Below the pieces are notes generated by a model. That model was not told where the DNA came from and did not search any database. It saw nothing but the letters and a program-made list of their open reading frames with translations. The position numbers were made by a program, and so were the translations under genes. Below are positions 33,681 to 42,558 of a stretch of DNA of 64,000 nt, piece by piece. The stretch comes from Desertimonas sp963772825. Its GTDB lineage: Bacteria; Actinomycetota; Acidimicrobiia; Acidimicrobiales; Ilumatobacteraceae. How positions within the stretch are numbered: position 1 is the first letter of the stretch; the number at the start of each line of letters is the position of its first letter. The DNA lies in the NCBI GenBank assembly GCA_963772825.1, contig CAVYYX010000016.1, positions 19,489 to 83,488 of the forward strand, written 5' to 3'.

Positions 33681-34469
33681 CGTCCCGCCCGCCGGACCCA
33701 CCGGCGTGGCGTCGAGCCAGCGGCGCAGCACTTCGAGGAACTCCGCGGGACGCTCGAGGTGCACGACGTGCCCGGCACCGGCGATGATCTCGACGACGGC
33801 GTCGGGGATCAGCGCGGCCATGCGTTCGGCGATCGCAGTGAACTTCGCATCGAGCTGGCCGGTGACGAGGAGCACCGGCATTGGCAGCGACTCCAGGGTC
33901 GGCCACAGCGACTGCTGGGCACCGGTGCCGGCGAGGCGCAGGCTCGACGCCAATCCCGCAGCAGTGTTCCCGAGGCGGTCGTCGAGCCGCGCCGCGTCGG
34001 GCGGCAGGTTGGCGAACAGCGGTAGAGACAGCCAGTCGGCGAGAAAGGCGGCGACCCCGTCACGTTCGATCGATGCCGCCCGCTGTTCGTCGGTCGCTCG
34101 GCGAGCAGCGCGTTCGCGATCGTCGGCGATGCCGGCGGTGGAGCTGACGAGAACCAGCCGTTCGACGAGGTCCGGCCGGGACACGGCGAGGTGCAGGGCC
34201 ATCCGCCCGCCCATCGAATAGCCGATGTACGTCGCCGGTCCCGTGGCTCGGCCGAGGAGGTCCGCACCGGCAACGAGATCGACCTGCACGGCGGCCGACT
34301 CGCCGTGCCCGGGTGCGTCGACGGAAACCACCTCGTACCCGTCGCCGGCAAGGGACGCCCCGATCGCGGTCCACGAAGCTCGTGTCTGGGTGAAACCGTG
34401 GACGAGGACGAGACGTCCCCTCGATGGTTTCCCCGCCGACGGAGCGGTCCACTCGACGCCAATCGTCAC
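33618..34469 (-). CDS. menH: alpha/beta hydrolase, probable MenH (SHCHC synthase)
   Basis: The 283-residue product has an alpha/beta-hydrolase fold: VLVHGFTQTRASW (oxyanion region), the nucleophile elbow GYSMGGRMALHLA and a terminal GAGHVVHLERP with the catalytic histidine. The GxSMGGR pattern and the gene's position fit MenH, which eliminates pyruvate from the MenD product. It starts at the GTG 34469 overlapping the DsbA-family stop by four bases. The C-terminal tail of about 20 residues overlaps menA and is Gln/Arg-rich, so it may be dispensable. Specificity is inferred from context. Confidence 0.75.
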   Translation of the reverse strand: MTIGVEWTAPSAGKPSRGRLVLVHGFTQTRASWTAIGASLAGDGYEVVSVDAPGHGESAAVQVDLVAGADLLGRATGPATYIGYSMGGRMALHLAVSRPDLVERLVLVSSTAGIADDRERAARRATDEQRAASIERDGVAAFLADWLSLPLFANLPPDAARLDDRLGNTAAGLASSLRLAGTGAQQSLWPTLESLPMPVLLVTGQLDAKFTAIAERMAALIPDAVVEIIAGAGHVVHLERPAEFLEVLRRWLDATPVGPAGGTSVDPPAEQQSERRQRAERQL

Positions 34470-35125
34470 GGTGCAGCCATGCGGCGCAGCACCTGGACGA
34501 AGTACTCCGAGTCCTGGGCGCCGGGGATGCTCCACTGCGAGTTGACCACGAACGTCGGGACAGCGGTGATCCCGAGGTCGGTCGCGTTGCGCAACGCGAC
34601 GGCGAGCGCTTCGACCCCCTCCTCGTCGGCGAGCGCCTCGCCCACGGCCTGCGGATCGAGCCCACACCGCGCTGCGCGGTCGACGAGCACCTGCGGATCG
34701 CCGAGGTCCTCACCGTCGGTGAAGTAAGCCGCCATCAGCTGTTCGTTGACGTCACGTTGCGTCGCCGGCCCAGCCGTCCGCAGTGCCCACCACAACAGGC
34801 GATGGGCGTCAGCCGTGTTCGCCCGCACGGCCCGATCGAGCCGGAAATCGAGGCCCTCAGCCTTGGCGACAGCCGTGACCCTGGCGATCATCTCAGCGGC
34901 CCGTTCGCTCCCGCCGAACTTGCGGGCGTAGACATCGAGCACGGGTTCCGCCCGGTCGCGCGGTGCCTGAGGGTCGAGTTGGAAGGGACGGTAGGCGACT
35001 TCGACGCCGGGAAAGTCCGCATCGGTCGCCAACTCGGCGATCGCCCGATCGAGACGCGTCTTGCCGATGTAGCACCATGGGCAGACGAGGTCCGAGTACA
35101 CCTCGACCTGGACGACAGCACCCAC
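34466..35125 (-). CDS. DsbA-family oxidoreductase (FrnE-like)
   Basis: The 219-residue protein has a thioredoxin fold with the active site CPWC near residues 15-18 (SDLVCPWCYIGK), a helical insertion and the cis-Pro region TAVPTFVVN. It is cytoplasmic (no signal peptide) like FrnE/2-hydroxychromene-2-carboxylate isomerase-related proteins. It lies in the menaquinone block but has no known role in that pathway; the ATGA/GTGA coupling with menH suggests co-transcription. The stop of this gene overlaps the menH start. Confidence 0.88.
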   Translation of the reverse strand: MGAVVQVEVYSDLVCPWCYIGKTRLDRAIAELATDADFPGVEVAYRPFQLDPQAPRDRAEPVLDVYARKFGGSERAAEMIARVTAVAKAEGLDFRLDRAVRANTADAHRLLWWALRTAGPATQRDVNEQLMAAYFTDGEDLGDPQVLVDRAARCGLDPQAVGEALADEEGVEALAVALRNATDLGITAVPTFVVNSQWSIPGAQDSEYFVQVLRRMAAP

Positions 35126-35159
35126 CCCGGCGACGCTACTGCCGCGGACGACCAGCGAT

Positions 35160-35205
35160 ATTGGTGAGCGGAGCGTGCGGATTCCTGCACGCTCCGCTCA
35201 CCAAT
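35160..35205. repeat. perfect 19-bp inverted repeat between divergent genes
   Basis: Bases 35160-35178 pair exactly with 35187-35205 around an 8-base loop. The two flanking genes are transcribed away from it (starts at 35125 and 35246), so it cannot be the terminator of either. It may be an extragenic palindromic element or a dimeric operator; no AT-rich tail follows on either side. Confidence 0.7.
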
Positions 35206-35245
35206 CCGGCATCGGGCAACGCCCGTGGTGCTGCGGCGACGCAGA

Positions 35246-36334
35246 ATGGTCGGTGTGGCGACGCGACTGACCGAGCTGCTCGGGATCGAGCACCCCATCG
35301 TCCAGGCCCCGATGGCCGGCTCCAATGGCAGCGCGCTGGCGATCGCCGTGAGCGCGGCCGGCGGTCTCGGATCGCTGCCGTGCGCGATGCTCTCGACCGA
35401 CGAGGTCCGCGGCGAGGTTGCGGCGATCCGCGCCGCCACGGCCGGACCGTTCAACCTCAACATGTTCTGCCATCAGCCTCCGGTGTCCGATCCGGCACGT
35501 CTCGCGGCATGGTTCGAGCTGCTCGCCCCGTTCTACGCCGAGCTCGGTGTCGAGGTGCCGCAGGGGACGCCGGGCGGCGGACGTGGCACGTTCGATGCGA
35601 CGCTCTGCGACCTCGTCGAGGAGTTGGCGCCACCCGTCGTGAGCTTCCACTTCGGCCTGCCGGACGACGTGCTCGTCGAGCGGGTGAAGCGGGCCGGAGC
35701 CACCGTGCTGTCGTCTGCGACGACCGTCGAGGAGGCACGCTGGCTGGTTGCTCACGGGTGCGACGTCGTCATCGCCCAGGGACTCGAGGCGGGAGGGCAC
35801 CGTGGCATGTTTCTCGCCGACGATCCGGCCGGGCAGATCGGCACGATGGCCCTCGTGCCCCAGGTCGTCGACGCCGTCGACGTACCGGTCGTCGCCGCGG
35901 GTGGGATTGCCGACGGCCGGGGCATCGCTGCGGCCCTGGCGCTCGGGGCGACGGGCGTGCAGCTCGGCACGGCCTTTCTGCGTTGCCCGGAGGCCACGTC
36001 CACAGCCCTGCACCGCAAAGCCCTCGGTGCCGCCGCGGAGGATGCAACGGTGCTGACGAACGTCATCACCGGTCGCCCGGCGCGCGGAATCGTCAACCGC
36101 CTGATCGCCGAGGTCGGCCCGATGTCCGCCGAGGCGCCGGCCTTTCCGCTCGCAGTCGCTGGATCGGCGCCGCTGCGGGTGGCAGCAGAATCGCACGGCT
36201 CGTCCGACTTCTCGCCGTTGTGGGCCGGCCAGGCTGTGCGGCTCACCCGCGAGCTGCCGGCAGCGCAGCTGATCGAACAGCTCGTCGCCGAAGCGCTGGC
36301 CGCCACCGATCTGGATCGCTGGTCGGCGAGATGA
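35246..36334 (+). CDS. nitronate monooxygenase / 2-nitropropane dioxygenase-like flavoprotein
   Basis: The 362-residue product has the NMO TIM-barrel signature: PIVQAPMAGSNGSALA near the start, GCDVVIAQGLEAGGHRG, a GGIADGRGIAAALALGATGVQLGTAFLR and a C-terminal flavin-site region. The AQGxEAGGHRG is a family-defining FMN-binding stretch with the histidine. Members oxidise nitronates or act as FMN-dependent enoyl reductases. It is upstream of and coupled to menD (ATGA) but has no known step in menaquinone synthesis. The ATG at 35246 gives the usual short N terminus; the first in-frame ATG at 35225 is possible. Confidence 0.85.
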   Translation: MVGVATRLTELLGIEHPIVQAPMAGSNGSALAIAVSAAGGLGSLPCAMLSTDEVRGEVAAIRAATAGPFNLNMFCHQPPVSDPARLAAWFELLAPFYAELGVEVPQGTPGGGRGTFDATLCDLVEELAPPVVSFHFGLPDDVLVERVKRAGATVLSSATTVEEARWLVAHGCDVVIAQGLEAGGHRGMFLADDPAGQIGTMALVPQVVDAVDVPVVAAGGIADGRGIAAALALGATGVQLGTAFLRCPEATSTALHRKALGAAAEDATVLTNVITGRPARGIVNRLIAEVGPMSAEAPAFPLAVAGSAPLRVAAESHGSSDFSPLWAGQAVRLTRELPAAQLIEQLVAEALAATDLDRWSAR

Positions 36335-37980
36335 GCGCGGCCGACGTCCAGGCGACGTTCTGCGCCACGCTCGTCGACGAATGGGTCGAGCACGGGGTCG
36401 GTCACGCCGTCGTCGCCCCCGGATCGCGCAGCACGCCGATGGCGCTGGCCCTCGCCGAGCGCACCGAGCTGCGGCTGCACATCGTCCACGACGAGCGCGC
36501 CGCGGCGTTCGTCGCCCTCGGCCTCGGGCTCGACGGCAGCCCCGCCGTGCTGTTGAGCACGAGTGGAACGGCAACGGCGAACTTTCATCCGGCCGTCGTC
36601 GAAGGCGGGCTGTCCGACGTCCCGATGATCGTCGTCACCGCAGACCGTCCACCGGAGCTGCGCGACGTCGGGGCCCCGCAGACGATCGATCAGACCGCCC
36701 TGTTTGGCCGCTCTGTGCGTTGGTTCCACGACCCGGGTGTTGCCGATCCGGCCGCCACCGGCAGCTGGCGGTCGCTCGGTCGCCGGAGCATCGCTGCGGC
36801 AGCGACTGGCCCGGTGCACCTCAACGTTCCGTTTCGGGAGCCGTTCCTCGGTGAGGTCGGCGAGCTGCCACCGCGCACGGTCGTGCCCGTGACAACCACC
36901 GAAGTGACCGGCCTCGTACCCGTCGTCGGCATCGCAGAGCTGCTGAACACCGAGCGTGGGTTGATCCTCGCCGGCGGCCGCAGCGGGGTGCCACCCGCGG
37001 ACGTTGCAAGGTTGGCGACGGCGACTGGATGGCCGGTGCTCGCCGACCCCACATCGGGCTGCCGTCACCTCCCCGGTGCCGTCACCGCCTTCGATGCCAT
37101 GTTGCGGGTCGACGAATTCGCGGTCGCACACCGGCCCGAGGTGATCGTGCGTATCGGCCGCCCGGCGGCGTCGAAGGTCCTCGCCACCTGGATCGCCGTC
37201 AGCGAGGCGACCCTCATCCAAGTCGGCGGGCCCGGAGTGATCGATCCCGATCACCGTGTCGCCGTCGCCCTCCCGGCGTCCTCGATCGACGCTCTCGCCG
37301 ATCTGGCCACCGTGCAGCCCGGGTCGGAGTGGTCCACCGACTGGGTCGGGCGCAGCGCCTACGCCGACAAGGCGATCGCCGACTTCCTGGCCACCGAAGC
37401 CGTGCTGTCGGAGCCTGGCGTCGCCCGCACGGTCGCCGAACGGCTTCCCGACGGCGCCCGCCTCGTCGTCGCGTCGTCGATGCCGGTGCGTGACCTCGAG
37501 TGGTTCGGCGGGCCGGCGGCGGTCGCCCATGCAAACCGCGGCGCCAACGGCATCGACGGCGTGGTCTCCACCGCCCTCGGCGTCGCCCTCGGCGGGACGA
37601 CGACCGTCGCCCTCGTCGGCGACATCGCCCTTCTCCACGACGGCGGCGCGTTGACGGCCTTGCACGACCGGGGCGCGGATCTCCGCATCGTCGTCGTCGA
37701 CAACGACGGCGGCGGCATCTTCTCGTTCCTCACGCAAGCCTCGGCGCTGCCCGGCGAGCGCTTCGAGCAGCTGTTCGGCACACCGCACGGCACTGACATC
37801 GTCGCCCTGGCTGCCGCTCACCGTCTCGACGCCGCGACGGTCGACACGGAGGCAGCGCTGACGGCACGACTGTCGATCCGGGGACCGTCGGTCACCCGCG
37901 TGGCCACCGACCGTGCCGCCAACGTGGCGATCCACGCCGACATCAACCGGGCGGTGGCTCAGGCGATCACGGGCGAATGA
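36331..37980 (+). CDS. menD: SEPHCHC synthase (MenD)
   Basis: The 549-residue ThDP enzyme has the MenD features: VVAPGSRSTPMALALAE at the start (cofactor-binding PGSRS), STSGTATANFHPAVVE with the catalytic region, VTADRPPEL and the C-terminal ThDP-binding loop VVDNDGGGIFSFLTQ with the metal-binding DNDGGG. It joins 2-oxoglutarate to isochorismate. The start overlaps the preceding flavoprotein gene by four bases. Its last 14 bases overlap menF, which runs convergently. Confidence 0.97.
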   Translation: MSAADVQATFCATLVDEWVEHGVGHAVVAPGSRSTPMALALAERTELRLHIVHDERAAAFVALGLGLDGSPAVLLSTSGTATANFHPAVVEGGLSDVPMIVVTADRPPELRDVGAPQTIDQTALFGRSVRWFHDPGVADPAATGSWRSLGRRSIAAAATGPVHLNVPFREPFLGEVGELPPRTVVPVTTTEVTGLVPVVGIAELLNTERGLILAGGRSGVPPADVARLATATGWPVLADPTSGCRHLPGAVTAFDAMLRVDEFAVAHRPEVIVRIGRPAASKVLATWIAVSEATLIQVGGPGVIDPDHRVAVALPASSIDALADLATVQPGSEWSTDWVGRSAYADKAIADFLATEAVLSEPGVARTVAERLPDGARLVVASSMPVRDLEWFGGPAAVAHANRGANGIDGVVSTALGVALGGTTTVALVGDIALLHDGGALTALHDRGADLRIVVVDNDGGGIFSFLTQASALPGERFEQLFGTPHGTDIVALAAAHRLDAATVDTEAALTARLSIRGPSVTRVATDRAANVAIHADINRAVAQAITGE

Positions 37981-39169
37981 GCGCCGACAGCATCGCCTGA
38001 AACTTCGCTTGCGTCTCGGCGAGCTCGGCGAGCGGGTCGCTGTCGGCGACGATCCCCCCGCCGGCGTGGAGGCGGGCCGTGGTCCCGCCGTCGGCGAGCT
38101 GGGCACAGCGGATCGCCACCGCCCACGTCCCGTTGCCGTCGCCATCGAGCCACCCGACGGCGCCGCCGTAACGATCGCGGTCGACGCCCTCGACATCGGC
38201 GATCAACTTGAGCGCCTCCGGCCCCGGATGCCCGCCGAGGGCCGGTGTGGGTGACAACGCCCGCACCAGCGTGGCGATGTGCGGTGGCGGTGTGGAGAGT
38301 CGTCCTTCGATCCGCGTGCCGAGGTGCTGGACGTTGGCCACCGGAACGATCGACGGCTCCGGCTCCCAATCGAGGTAGCTGCACCACGGCAGCAACGTGT
38401 CGTGCACCATGTCGATGACGACACGGTGTTCGACCTGATTTTTCGTGCTCTCGATCAACGCTGCGGCGAGCGCCTCGTCGCGCGCCGGATCGCCCGCTCG
38501 CGGCGCCGTTCCGGCCAGCGGGTGGGACGTGACGGTGCGCCCGTCGACGGCGACGAGCAACTCCGGCGAGGCACCGAAGAACCCGTCGACGGCGAAACGG
38601 TAACTGCTCCCGAACGCCGCCTTGAGCCGGTGGAGGATGCCGTGGCGGTCGAAAGGGTGGGTCGCTGCGACAGCGATCTCGCGAGCGATCACCGCCTTGG
38701 TCAGACGTCCCGCCCGCACCGCGTCGCGGGCGGCGGTGACGGCGGCGAGGTAGGTGGGCGTCGGCGTCACCTGTTCGATCCGGTAGCTGTCGGACGTCGG
38801 CCGGGGCGGCTCGTCCGGCTCGAGTCGATCGGTGGCAATGCTCTCGTCAGCGCTGTCGATGCGGGTCACCCAGCATGCCCCCGTGGCCGACTTGACCACG
38901 GCGACCCGGGGAATCACGACCTCGCCTGGCTCGCCGGGGACGAACGGGATCCACCCGACCCCGACAGGGGACACACCGAGCGAGGTCTCGTCGCGGTGAT
39001 CGATCGCCGCCAGCACGCCGGGAGCGTCATCGAGTGGCACGCGAGCGGCCACGCCGCGGCCGGCGAGACCGACGCCGTCGCGGACGAACAGGTAGCCATC
39101 ACCGCGGGCGATGTCGTTGAGGTCGAGCGTTCGTGTCCGGTCGTCGGCAAGGACGGTCGTGGCCCGCAT
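37967..39169 (-). CDS. menF: isochorismate synthase
   Basis: The 400-residue protein has the chorismate-binding C-terminal domain: SPELLV, HPLAGTAPR, ESTKNQVEHRVVIDMV, GVDRDRYGGAVGW and AGGGIVADSDP. Lys and Glu residues of the MST family active site are present (KNQVEH). It converts chorismate to isochorismate, the first step of the pathway served by menD. The N-terminal half (about 130 residues) is poorly conserved, as usual. It is followed on the same strand by menG only two bases upstream in sequence order (the menG stop lies at 39172), so menG and menF are one operon. Confidence 0.94.
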   Translation of the reverse strand: MRATTVLADDRTRTLDLNDIARGDGYLFVRDGVGLAGRGVAARVPLDDAPGVLAAIDHRDETSLGVSPVGVGWIPFVPGEPGEVVIPRVAVVKSATGACWVTRIDSADESIATDRLEPDEPPRPTSDSYRIEQVTPTPTYLAAVTAARDAVRAGRLTKAVIAREIAVAATHPFDRHGILHRLKAAFGSSYRFAVDGFFGASPELLVAVDGRTVTSHPLAGTAPRAGDPARDEALAAALIESTKNQVEHRVVIDMVHDTLLPWCSYLDWEPEPSIVPVANVQHLGTRIEGRLSTPPPHIATLVRALSPTPALGGHPGPEALKLIADVEGVDRDRYGGAVGWLDGDGNGTWAVAIRCAQLADGGTTARLHAGGGIVADSDPLAELAETQAKFQAMLSALIRP

Positions 39170-39171
39170 GG

Positions 39172-39876
39172 TCAGCCGCGGGTCCCCGTGAACAGCTGGG
39201 TCACGCCGAGCGTGAGTCGGTGCTGTGCAGCATCGGGAAACCCGTTGCGCCGAAGTGAAACGACGATCTGCTCGGGCGGTGGGAGATACGCGACGCTGCG
39301 CGGCAGATATCGGTAGGCGGTCGGGTCAGACAGCCACCCGCCGATCTTCGGAACGACCTTGCCGAAGTAGAAGCCGTGCCCGACGCGTACCAGGCGGCTG
39401 CGTGGCACCCCGACGTCGAGCAGGGCGATGCGTCCCCCGGGACGGATCACGCGTCCCAACTCGGCGAAGAACGGTGGCAGGTCGACAAGGTTGCGCAGCG
39501 CGAAACCGCAGGTCACCCCGTCGACCGATGCGTCGGCGACCGGGAGGCGGAGGATGTCGGCCTGCACTCGCGGCACGCCGCTGTGGTCGGCCCGCAGCAT
39601 CCCGAAGCTGAGATCGAGCGACGTCGGCTGATACCCGGCGGTCGTGAGGTCGACGCACAGGTCGCCGGTGCCGCTGGCGAGATCGAGCACCACGCTGCCT
39701 GGCGGGAGGGCGAGGGACTCGACCGCGTGACGGCGCCACCGCCCATCGAGTCGGAACGTCATGACGCGGTTGACGAGGTCGTAGCGGGGGGCGATGGCGT
39801 CGAACATGTCGCGCACCGCGCGCACCTTCTCGTCGCCCTGGGGAAGCGTCGATCGGTCCCAGGCCGGTCGCTCCAT
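39172..39876 (-). CDS. menG: demethylmenaquinone methyltransferase
   Basis: The 234-residue product is a UbiE/COQ5-type SAM methyltransferase: MFDAIAPRYDLVNRVMT at the N terminus, LDLASGTGDLCVDL (motif I) and GFALRNLVDLPPFFAELGRVIRPGG with the family NLxD and post motifs. It adds the last methyl group to demethylmenaquinone. The ATG at 39876 with GAGG upstream is preferred to the in-frame GTGs at 39879 and 39882. It is followed by menF in the same transcript. Confidence 0.93.
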   Translation of the reverse strand: MERPAWDRSTLPQGDEKVRAVRDMFDAIAPRYDLVNRVMTFRLDGRWRRHAVESLALPPGSVVLDLASGTGDLCVDLTTAGYQPTSLDLSFGMLRADHSGVPRVQADILRLPVADASVDGVTCGFALRNLVDLPPFFAELGRVIRPGGRIALLDVGVPRSRLVRVGHGFYFGKVVPKIGGWLSDPTAYRYLPRSVAYLPPPEQIVVSLRRNGFPDAAQHRLTLGVTQLFTGTRG

Positions 39877-39942
39877 CACCACCTCGCCAGGCTACGGTCC
39901 AGCCATGCACGTCGTCCCCAACGTCCGCTGACCGACGCCGCC

Positions 39943-41517
39943 ATGGATCTGCTCGCCCTCTACGCCCAGGCGACACCGGACAAGTCCGCACTGGTCGACG
40001 ATCACGACGGCACCGTGACCCAACTGAGCTACGCAGAGCTCGACGTCGCGGCAAACCGGCTGGCCAACGTGCTCGTCGACCGCGGTGTCGGCGCCGGTTC
40101 CAAGGTCGCGTGGTGCGGGCAGAACTCGGTCGGAGTCGTCACCCTGTTGTGCGCCGCCCAACGGCTCGGAGCGACGGCCGTCCCGGTGAACTATCGGTTC
40201 ACCGATTCGGAGGCCGCCTACGTGATCGCCCACAGCGACGCCACGGTCGTGTATGTGGACGCCGAACCGGCGCCGATGCTTGCCCGCATCCGCAGCCAGC
40301 TTCCGGTCGTTCGTGCTGTGCTCGTGTTCGGGGGAGCGAGCCCCGAGTCCGCCGACGGCTGGTTCTCCTCAGCCGACGACCTCGTTGCCAGCGCCCCGAC
40401 GAGCCCACCGCCACTCGGTGAAGGGGCGGGTGACGCGGCGACGATGATCTACACGTCGGGCACCACCGGTAAGCCGAAGGGCGCCCTGCGCAGGGTCGCC
40501 GCCCTCGATCCGGCGGCGATCGGCGAGTTCGTGGCCCTCGTCGGCTACTCCTCCGATGACGTCTACATCACGACCGGTCCGCTGTACCACAGCGGGCCGC
40601 TCGGGTTCATGACGCTCGCCTACGGACTCGGGCAGACCGTCGTCGTCCAACGCCGGTTCGACGCCGAGGATTGGCTGCGTCTCGTCGAGACGTACGGCTG
40701 CACCTCGACGTTCTCTGCGCCGACTCCGATGCGCACGATCTGCAACCTGCCGGCCGACGTGCTCGACCGCTACGACCGCTCGTCGATGCGGATCATGGTC
40801 GCCAACGCCGCCCCCTGGAGCATGGCGCTCAAACGGCGCTACCTCGACGTGTTCCCGCCGGAGTCGCTGTTCGAGGTGTACGGCTCGACCGAGCTCAGCG
40901 TCAACACGATCCTCCTGCCCGCCGACCAACTGCGCAAACCCGGCTCGTGCGGCAAGGAGCTGCCGAGGGTCGAGATCCGCCTGTACGACGACGACGGCAA
41001 CATCGTCACCGGCGTCGGGCCGCAGGCGACCGGCGAACTGTACGTACGAAGCGGCTCGGTGTTCGACGACTACTACAAGCAGTCCGACAAGTACGCCGAG
41101 GACCATCGCGACGGCTTCCAGACGGTCGGTGACATCGCCTATCGCGACGACGAGGGCTACCTGTACATCTGCGATCGCAAGCGGGACATGGTCATCTCGG
41201 GTGGCGTCAACATCTATCCCGCCGAGATCGAGGCGGCCCTCGAGCTCCATCCCGACATCTACGAGGCGGCCGTCTTCGGCATCCCGAGCGACGAATGGGG
41301 CGAGGCGGTCCACGCCGTCGTCGTCGCCCGGCCCGGCTCGGCGCTCGAGGAGTCCCGCGACGAACAGGCCGTGGTCGATTTCGCCCGCCAGCATCTCGCC
41401 GGGTTCAAGGTCCCCCGTTCGGTCAGCTGGCTCGCCGAGCTGCCCAAGACGGGGAGCGGCAAGATCCTCAAGCGCCAGCTCCGGGCGCCGTATTGGTCGG
41501 TCGAGTTGTCAGGGTGA
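39943..41517 (+). CDS. AMP-forming acyl-CoA synthetase
   Basis: The 524-residue protein has the adenylate-forming signature IYTSGTTGKPKGALR (P-loop), YGSTELS and a hinge with SGGVNIYPAEIEAAL, and ends with KTGSGKILKRQL carrying the acyl-adenylate lysine. It resembles fatty-acid or aromatic-acid CoA ligases (FadD group), not MenE, which is at 31569. Substrate unknown. It starts at 39943, divergent from menG, and overlaps era by four bases (GTGA), which implies co-transcription. Confidence 0.9.
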   Translation: MDLLALYAQATPDKSALVDDHDGTVTQLSYAELDVAANRLANVLVDRGVGAGSKVAWCGQNSVGVVTLLCAAQRLGATAVPVNYRFTDSEAAYVIAHSDATVVYVDAEPAPMLARIRSQLPVVRAVLVFGGASPESADGWFSSADDLVASAPTSPPPLGEGAGDAATMIYTSGTTGKPKGALRRVAALDPAAIGEFVALVGYSSDDVYITTGPLYHSGPLGFMTLAYGLGQTVVVQRRFDAEDWLRLVETYGCTSTFSAPTPMRTICNLPADVLDRYDRSSMRIMVANAAPWSMALKRRYLDVFPPESLFEVYGSTELSVNTILLPADQLRKPGSCGKELPRVEIRLYDDDGNIVTGVGPQATGELYVRSGSVFDDYYKQSDKYAEDHRDGFQTVGDIAYRDDEGYLYICDRKRDMVISGGVNIYPAEIEAALELHPDIYEAAVFGIPSDEWGEAVHAVVVARPGSALEESRDEQAVVDFARQHLAGFKVPRSVSWLAELPKTGSGKILKRQLRAPYWSVELSG

Positions 41518-42374
41518 CGGACGACTTCCGCAGCGGGTTCGTCACGTTGGTCGGACGGCCCAACGTCGGAAAGTCGTCGCTGGTCAACGCGATCTGCGGG
41601 TCGAAGGTCTCGATCGTCTCCGACAAACCGCAGACGACCCGGCACCGCGTGCGGGGCGTGTACAACCGCCCGGGGTCCCAGCTCGTGTTCGTCGACACGC
41701 CCGGCCTGCACAAGCCGGTGACGGCACTCGGCGAGCGGGTCAACGCCACGGCTCTCGAATCGCTCGGCGAGGCTGACGACGTCGATGTCGTGTGCCTCGT
41801 CCTCGACGCCACGGCGCCGTTCGGTTCCGGCGACCGGTGGGTCGCCGAACGTGTCGACCTCTCGCGCGCAGTCGTCGTCGTCAACAAGACCGATCGTGCG
41901 GGCCAGGAGCAGGTACTCGCGATGCTCGGTGCCGCAGCCGAACTGTCGGCCGAGTCGTACTTCCCGGTTTCGGCGAAGACGCGTCGGGGACTCGACGAGC
42001 TCGTCGAGCATCTCGTGTCGCGCGCCCCGATCGGCCCGCCGATGTTTCCGGTCGACGCGGTGCGCGACGTCGCCGAGGAGGTGTGGGTCGCCGAGATCGT
42101 GCGCGAACAGCTGCTCGCCGTCACCCGCGACGAGCTGCCCTACTCGATCGCCACACGGGTCAGCGACTGGGAAGGCAACCGCATCACGGTGGAGATCGTC
42201 GTCGAGCGGGAGAGCCAGAAGGGAATGGTCATCGGCAAGCAGGGTGCCGTGCTCAAACGGGTCGGCGAGCGGGCTCGCGCGCAGCTTCCCGAGGGCACCT
42301 ACCTGGAGCTGCGCGTGAAGGTCGACAAGGACTGGCAGCGGCGTCCCGACCGCGTCGAGCGGCTCGGCTACTGA
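41514..42374 (+). CDS. era: GTPase Era
   Basis: The 286-residue protein has the G motifs GRPNVGKSS (G1), PQTTRHR (G2), DTPGLHKP (G3) and NKTD (G4) and a C-terminal KH domain with the RNA-binding GKQGAVLKRVG. Era is essential for 30S ribosome assembly through binding of 16S rRNA. Start is the GTG overlapping the ligase stop. It overlaps the small convergent gene at 42368 at its 3' end by seven bases. Confidence 0.97.
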   Translation: MTDDFRSGFVTLVGRPNVGKSSLVNAICGSKVSIVSDKPQTTRHRVRGVYNRPGSQLVFVDTPGLHKPVTALGERVNATALESLGEADDVDVVCLVLDATAPFGSGDRWVAERVDLSRAVVVVNKTDRAGQEQVLAMLGAAAELSAESYFPVSAKTRRGLDELVEHLVSRAPIGPPMFPVDAVRDVAEEVWVAEIVREQLLAVTRDELPYSIATRVSDWEGNRITVEIVVERESQKGMVIGKQGAVLKRVGERARAQLPEGTYLELRVKVDKDWQRRPDRVERLGY

Positions 42375-42541
42375 TCGGCGGTGCTGCTGACCGACGCGGC
42401 GCCGGCCAGCCTGGCATGCAGCCGCTGACGCAGCTCGCCGGTGTCATAGTTGCGGTACGCGCGGCGGTTGCGCTCGACGGCGACGCCGGCGGCGACGACA
42501 CCGGCGAGGGTGGCCAACCCGAGGATCTTCCACAGCCGCAT
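42368..42541 (-). CDS. small single-span membrane protein, 57 residues
   Basis: A short frame from the ATG at 42541 to the stop at 42370 encodes 57 residues: a hydrophobic N-terminal helix (residues 3-22, LWKILGLATLAGVVAAGVAV) followed by a basic, Tyr/Asn-rich helix (VERNRRAYRNY) and an amphipathic LRQRLHARLA. The high content of Ala/Val in a single segment followed by a positive stretch fits a tail-in small membrane protein with its C terminus in the cytoplasm. It overlaps the era stop and is divergent from the YiiX-like gene (18 bp apart). I do not recognise it. Confidence 0.6.
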   Translation of the reverse strand: MRLWKILGLATLAGVVAAGVAVERNRRAYRNYDTGELRQRLHARLAGAASVSSTADQ

Positions 42542-42558
42542 CTGCCTACAGTAGGACG

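Noticed and set aside
34963..36330. Upstream extension of the menD frame (over 450 codons)
   Set aside because: It lies in the wrong frame across the flavoprotein gene and is Arg/Gly-rich; the ATG at 36331 gives the exact MenD N terminus.
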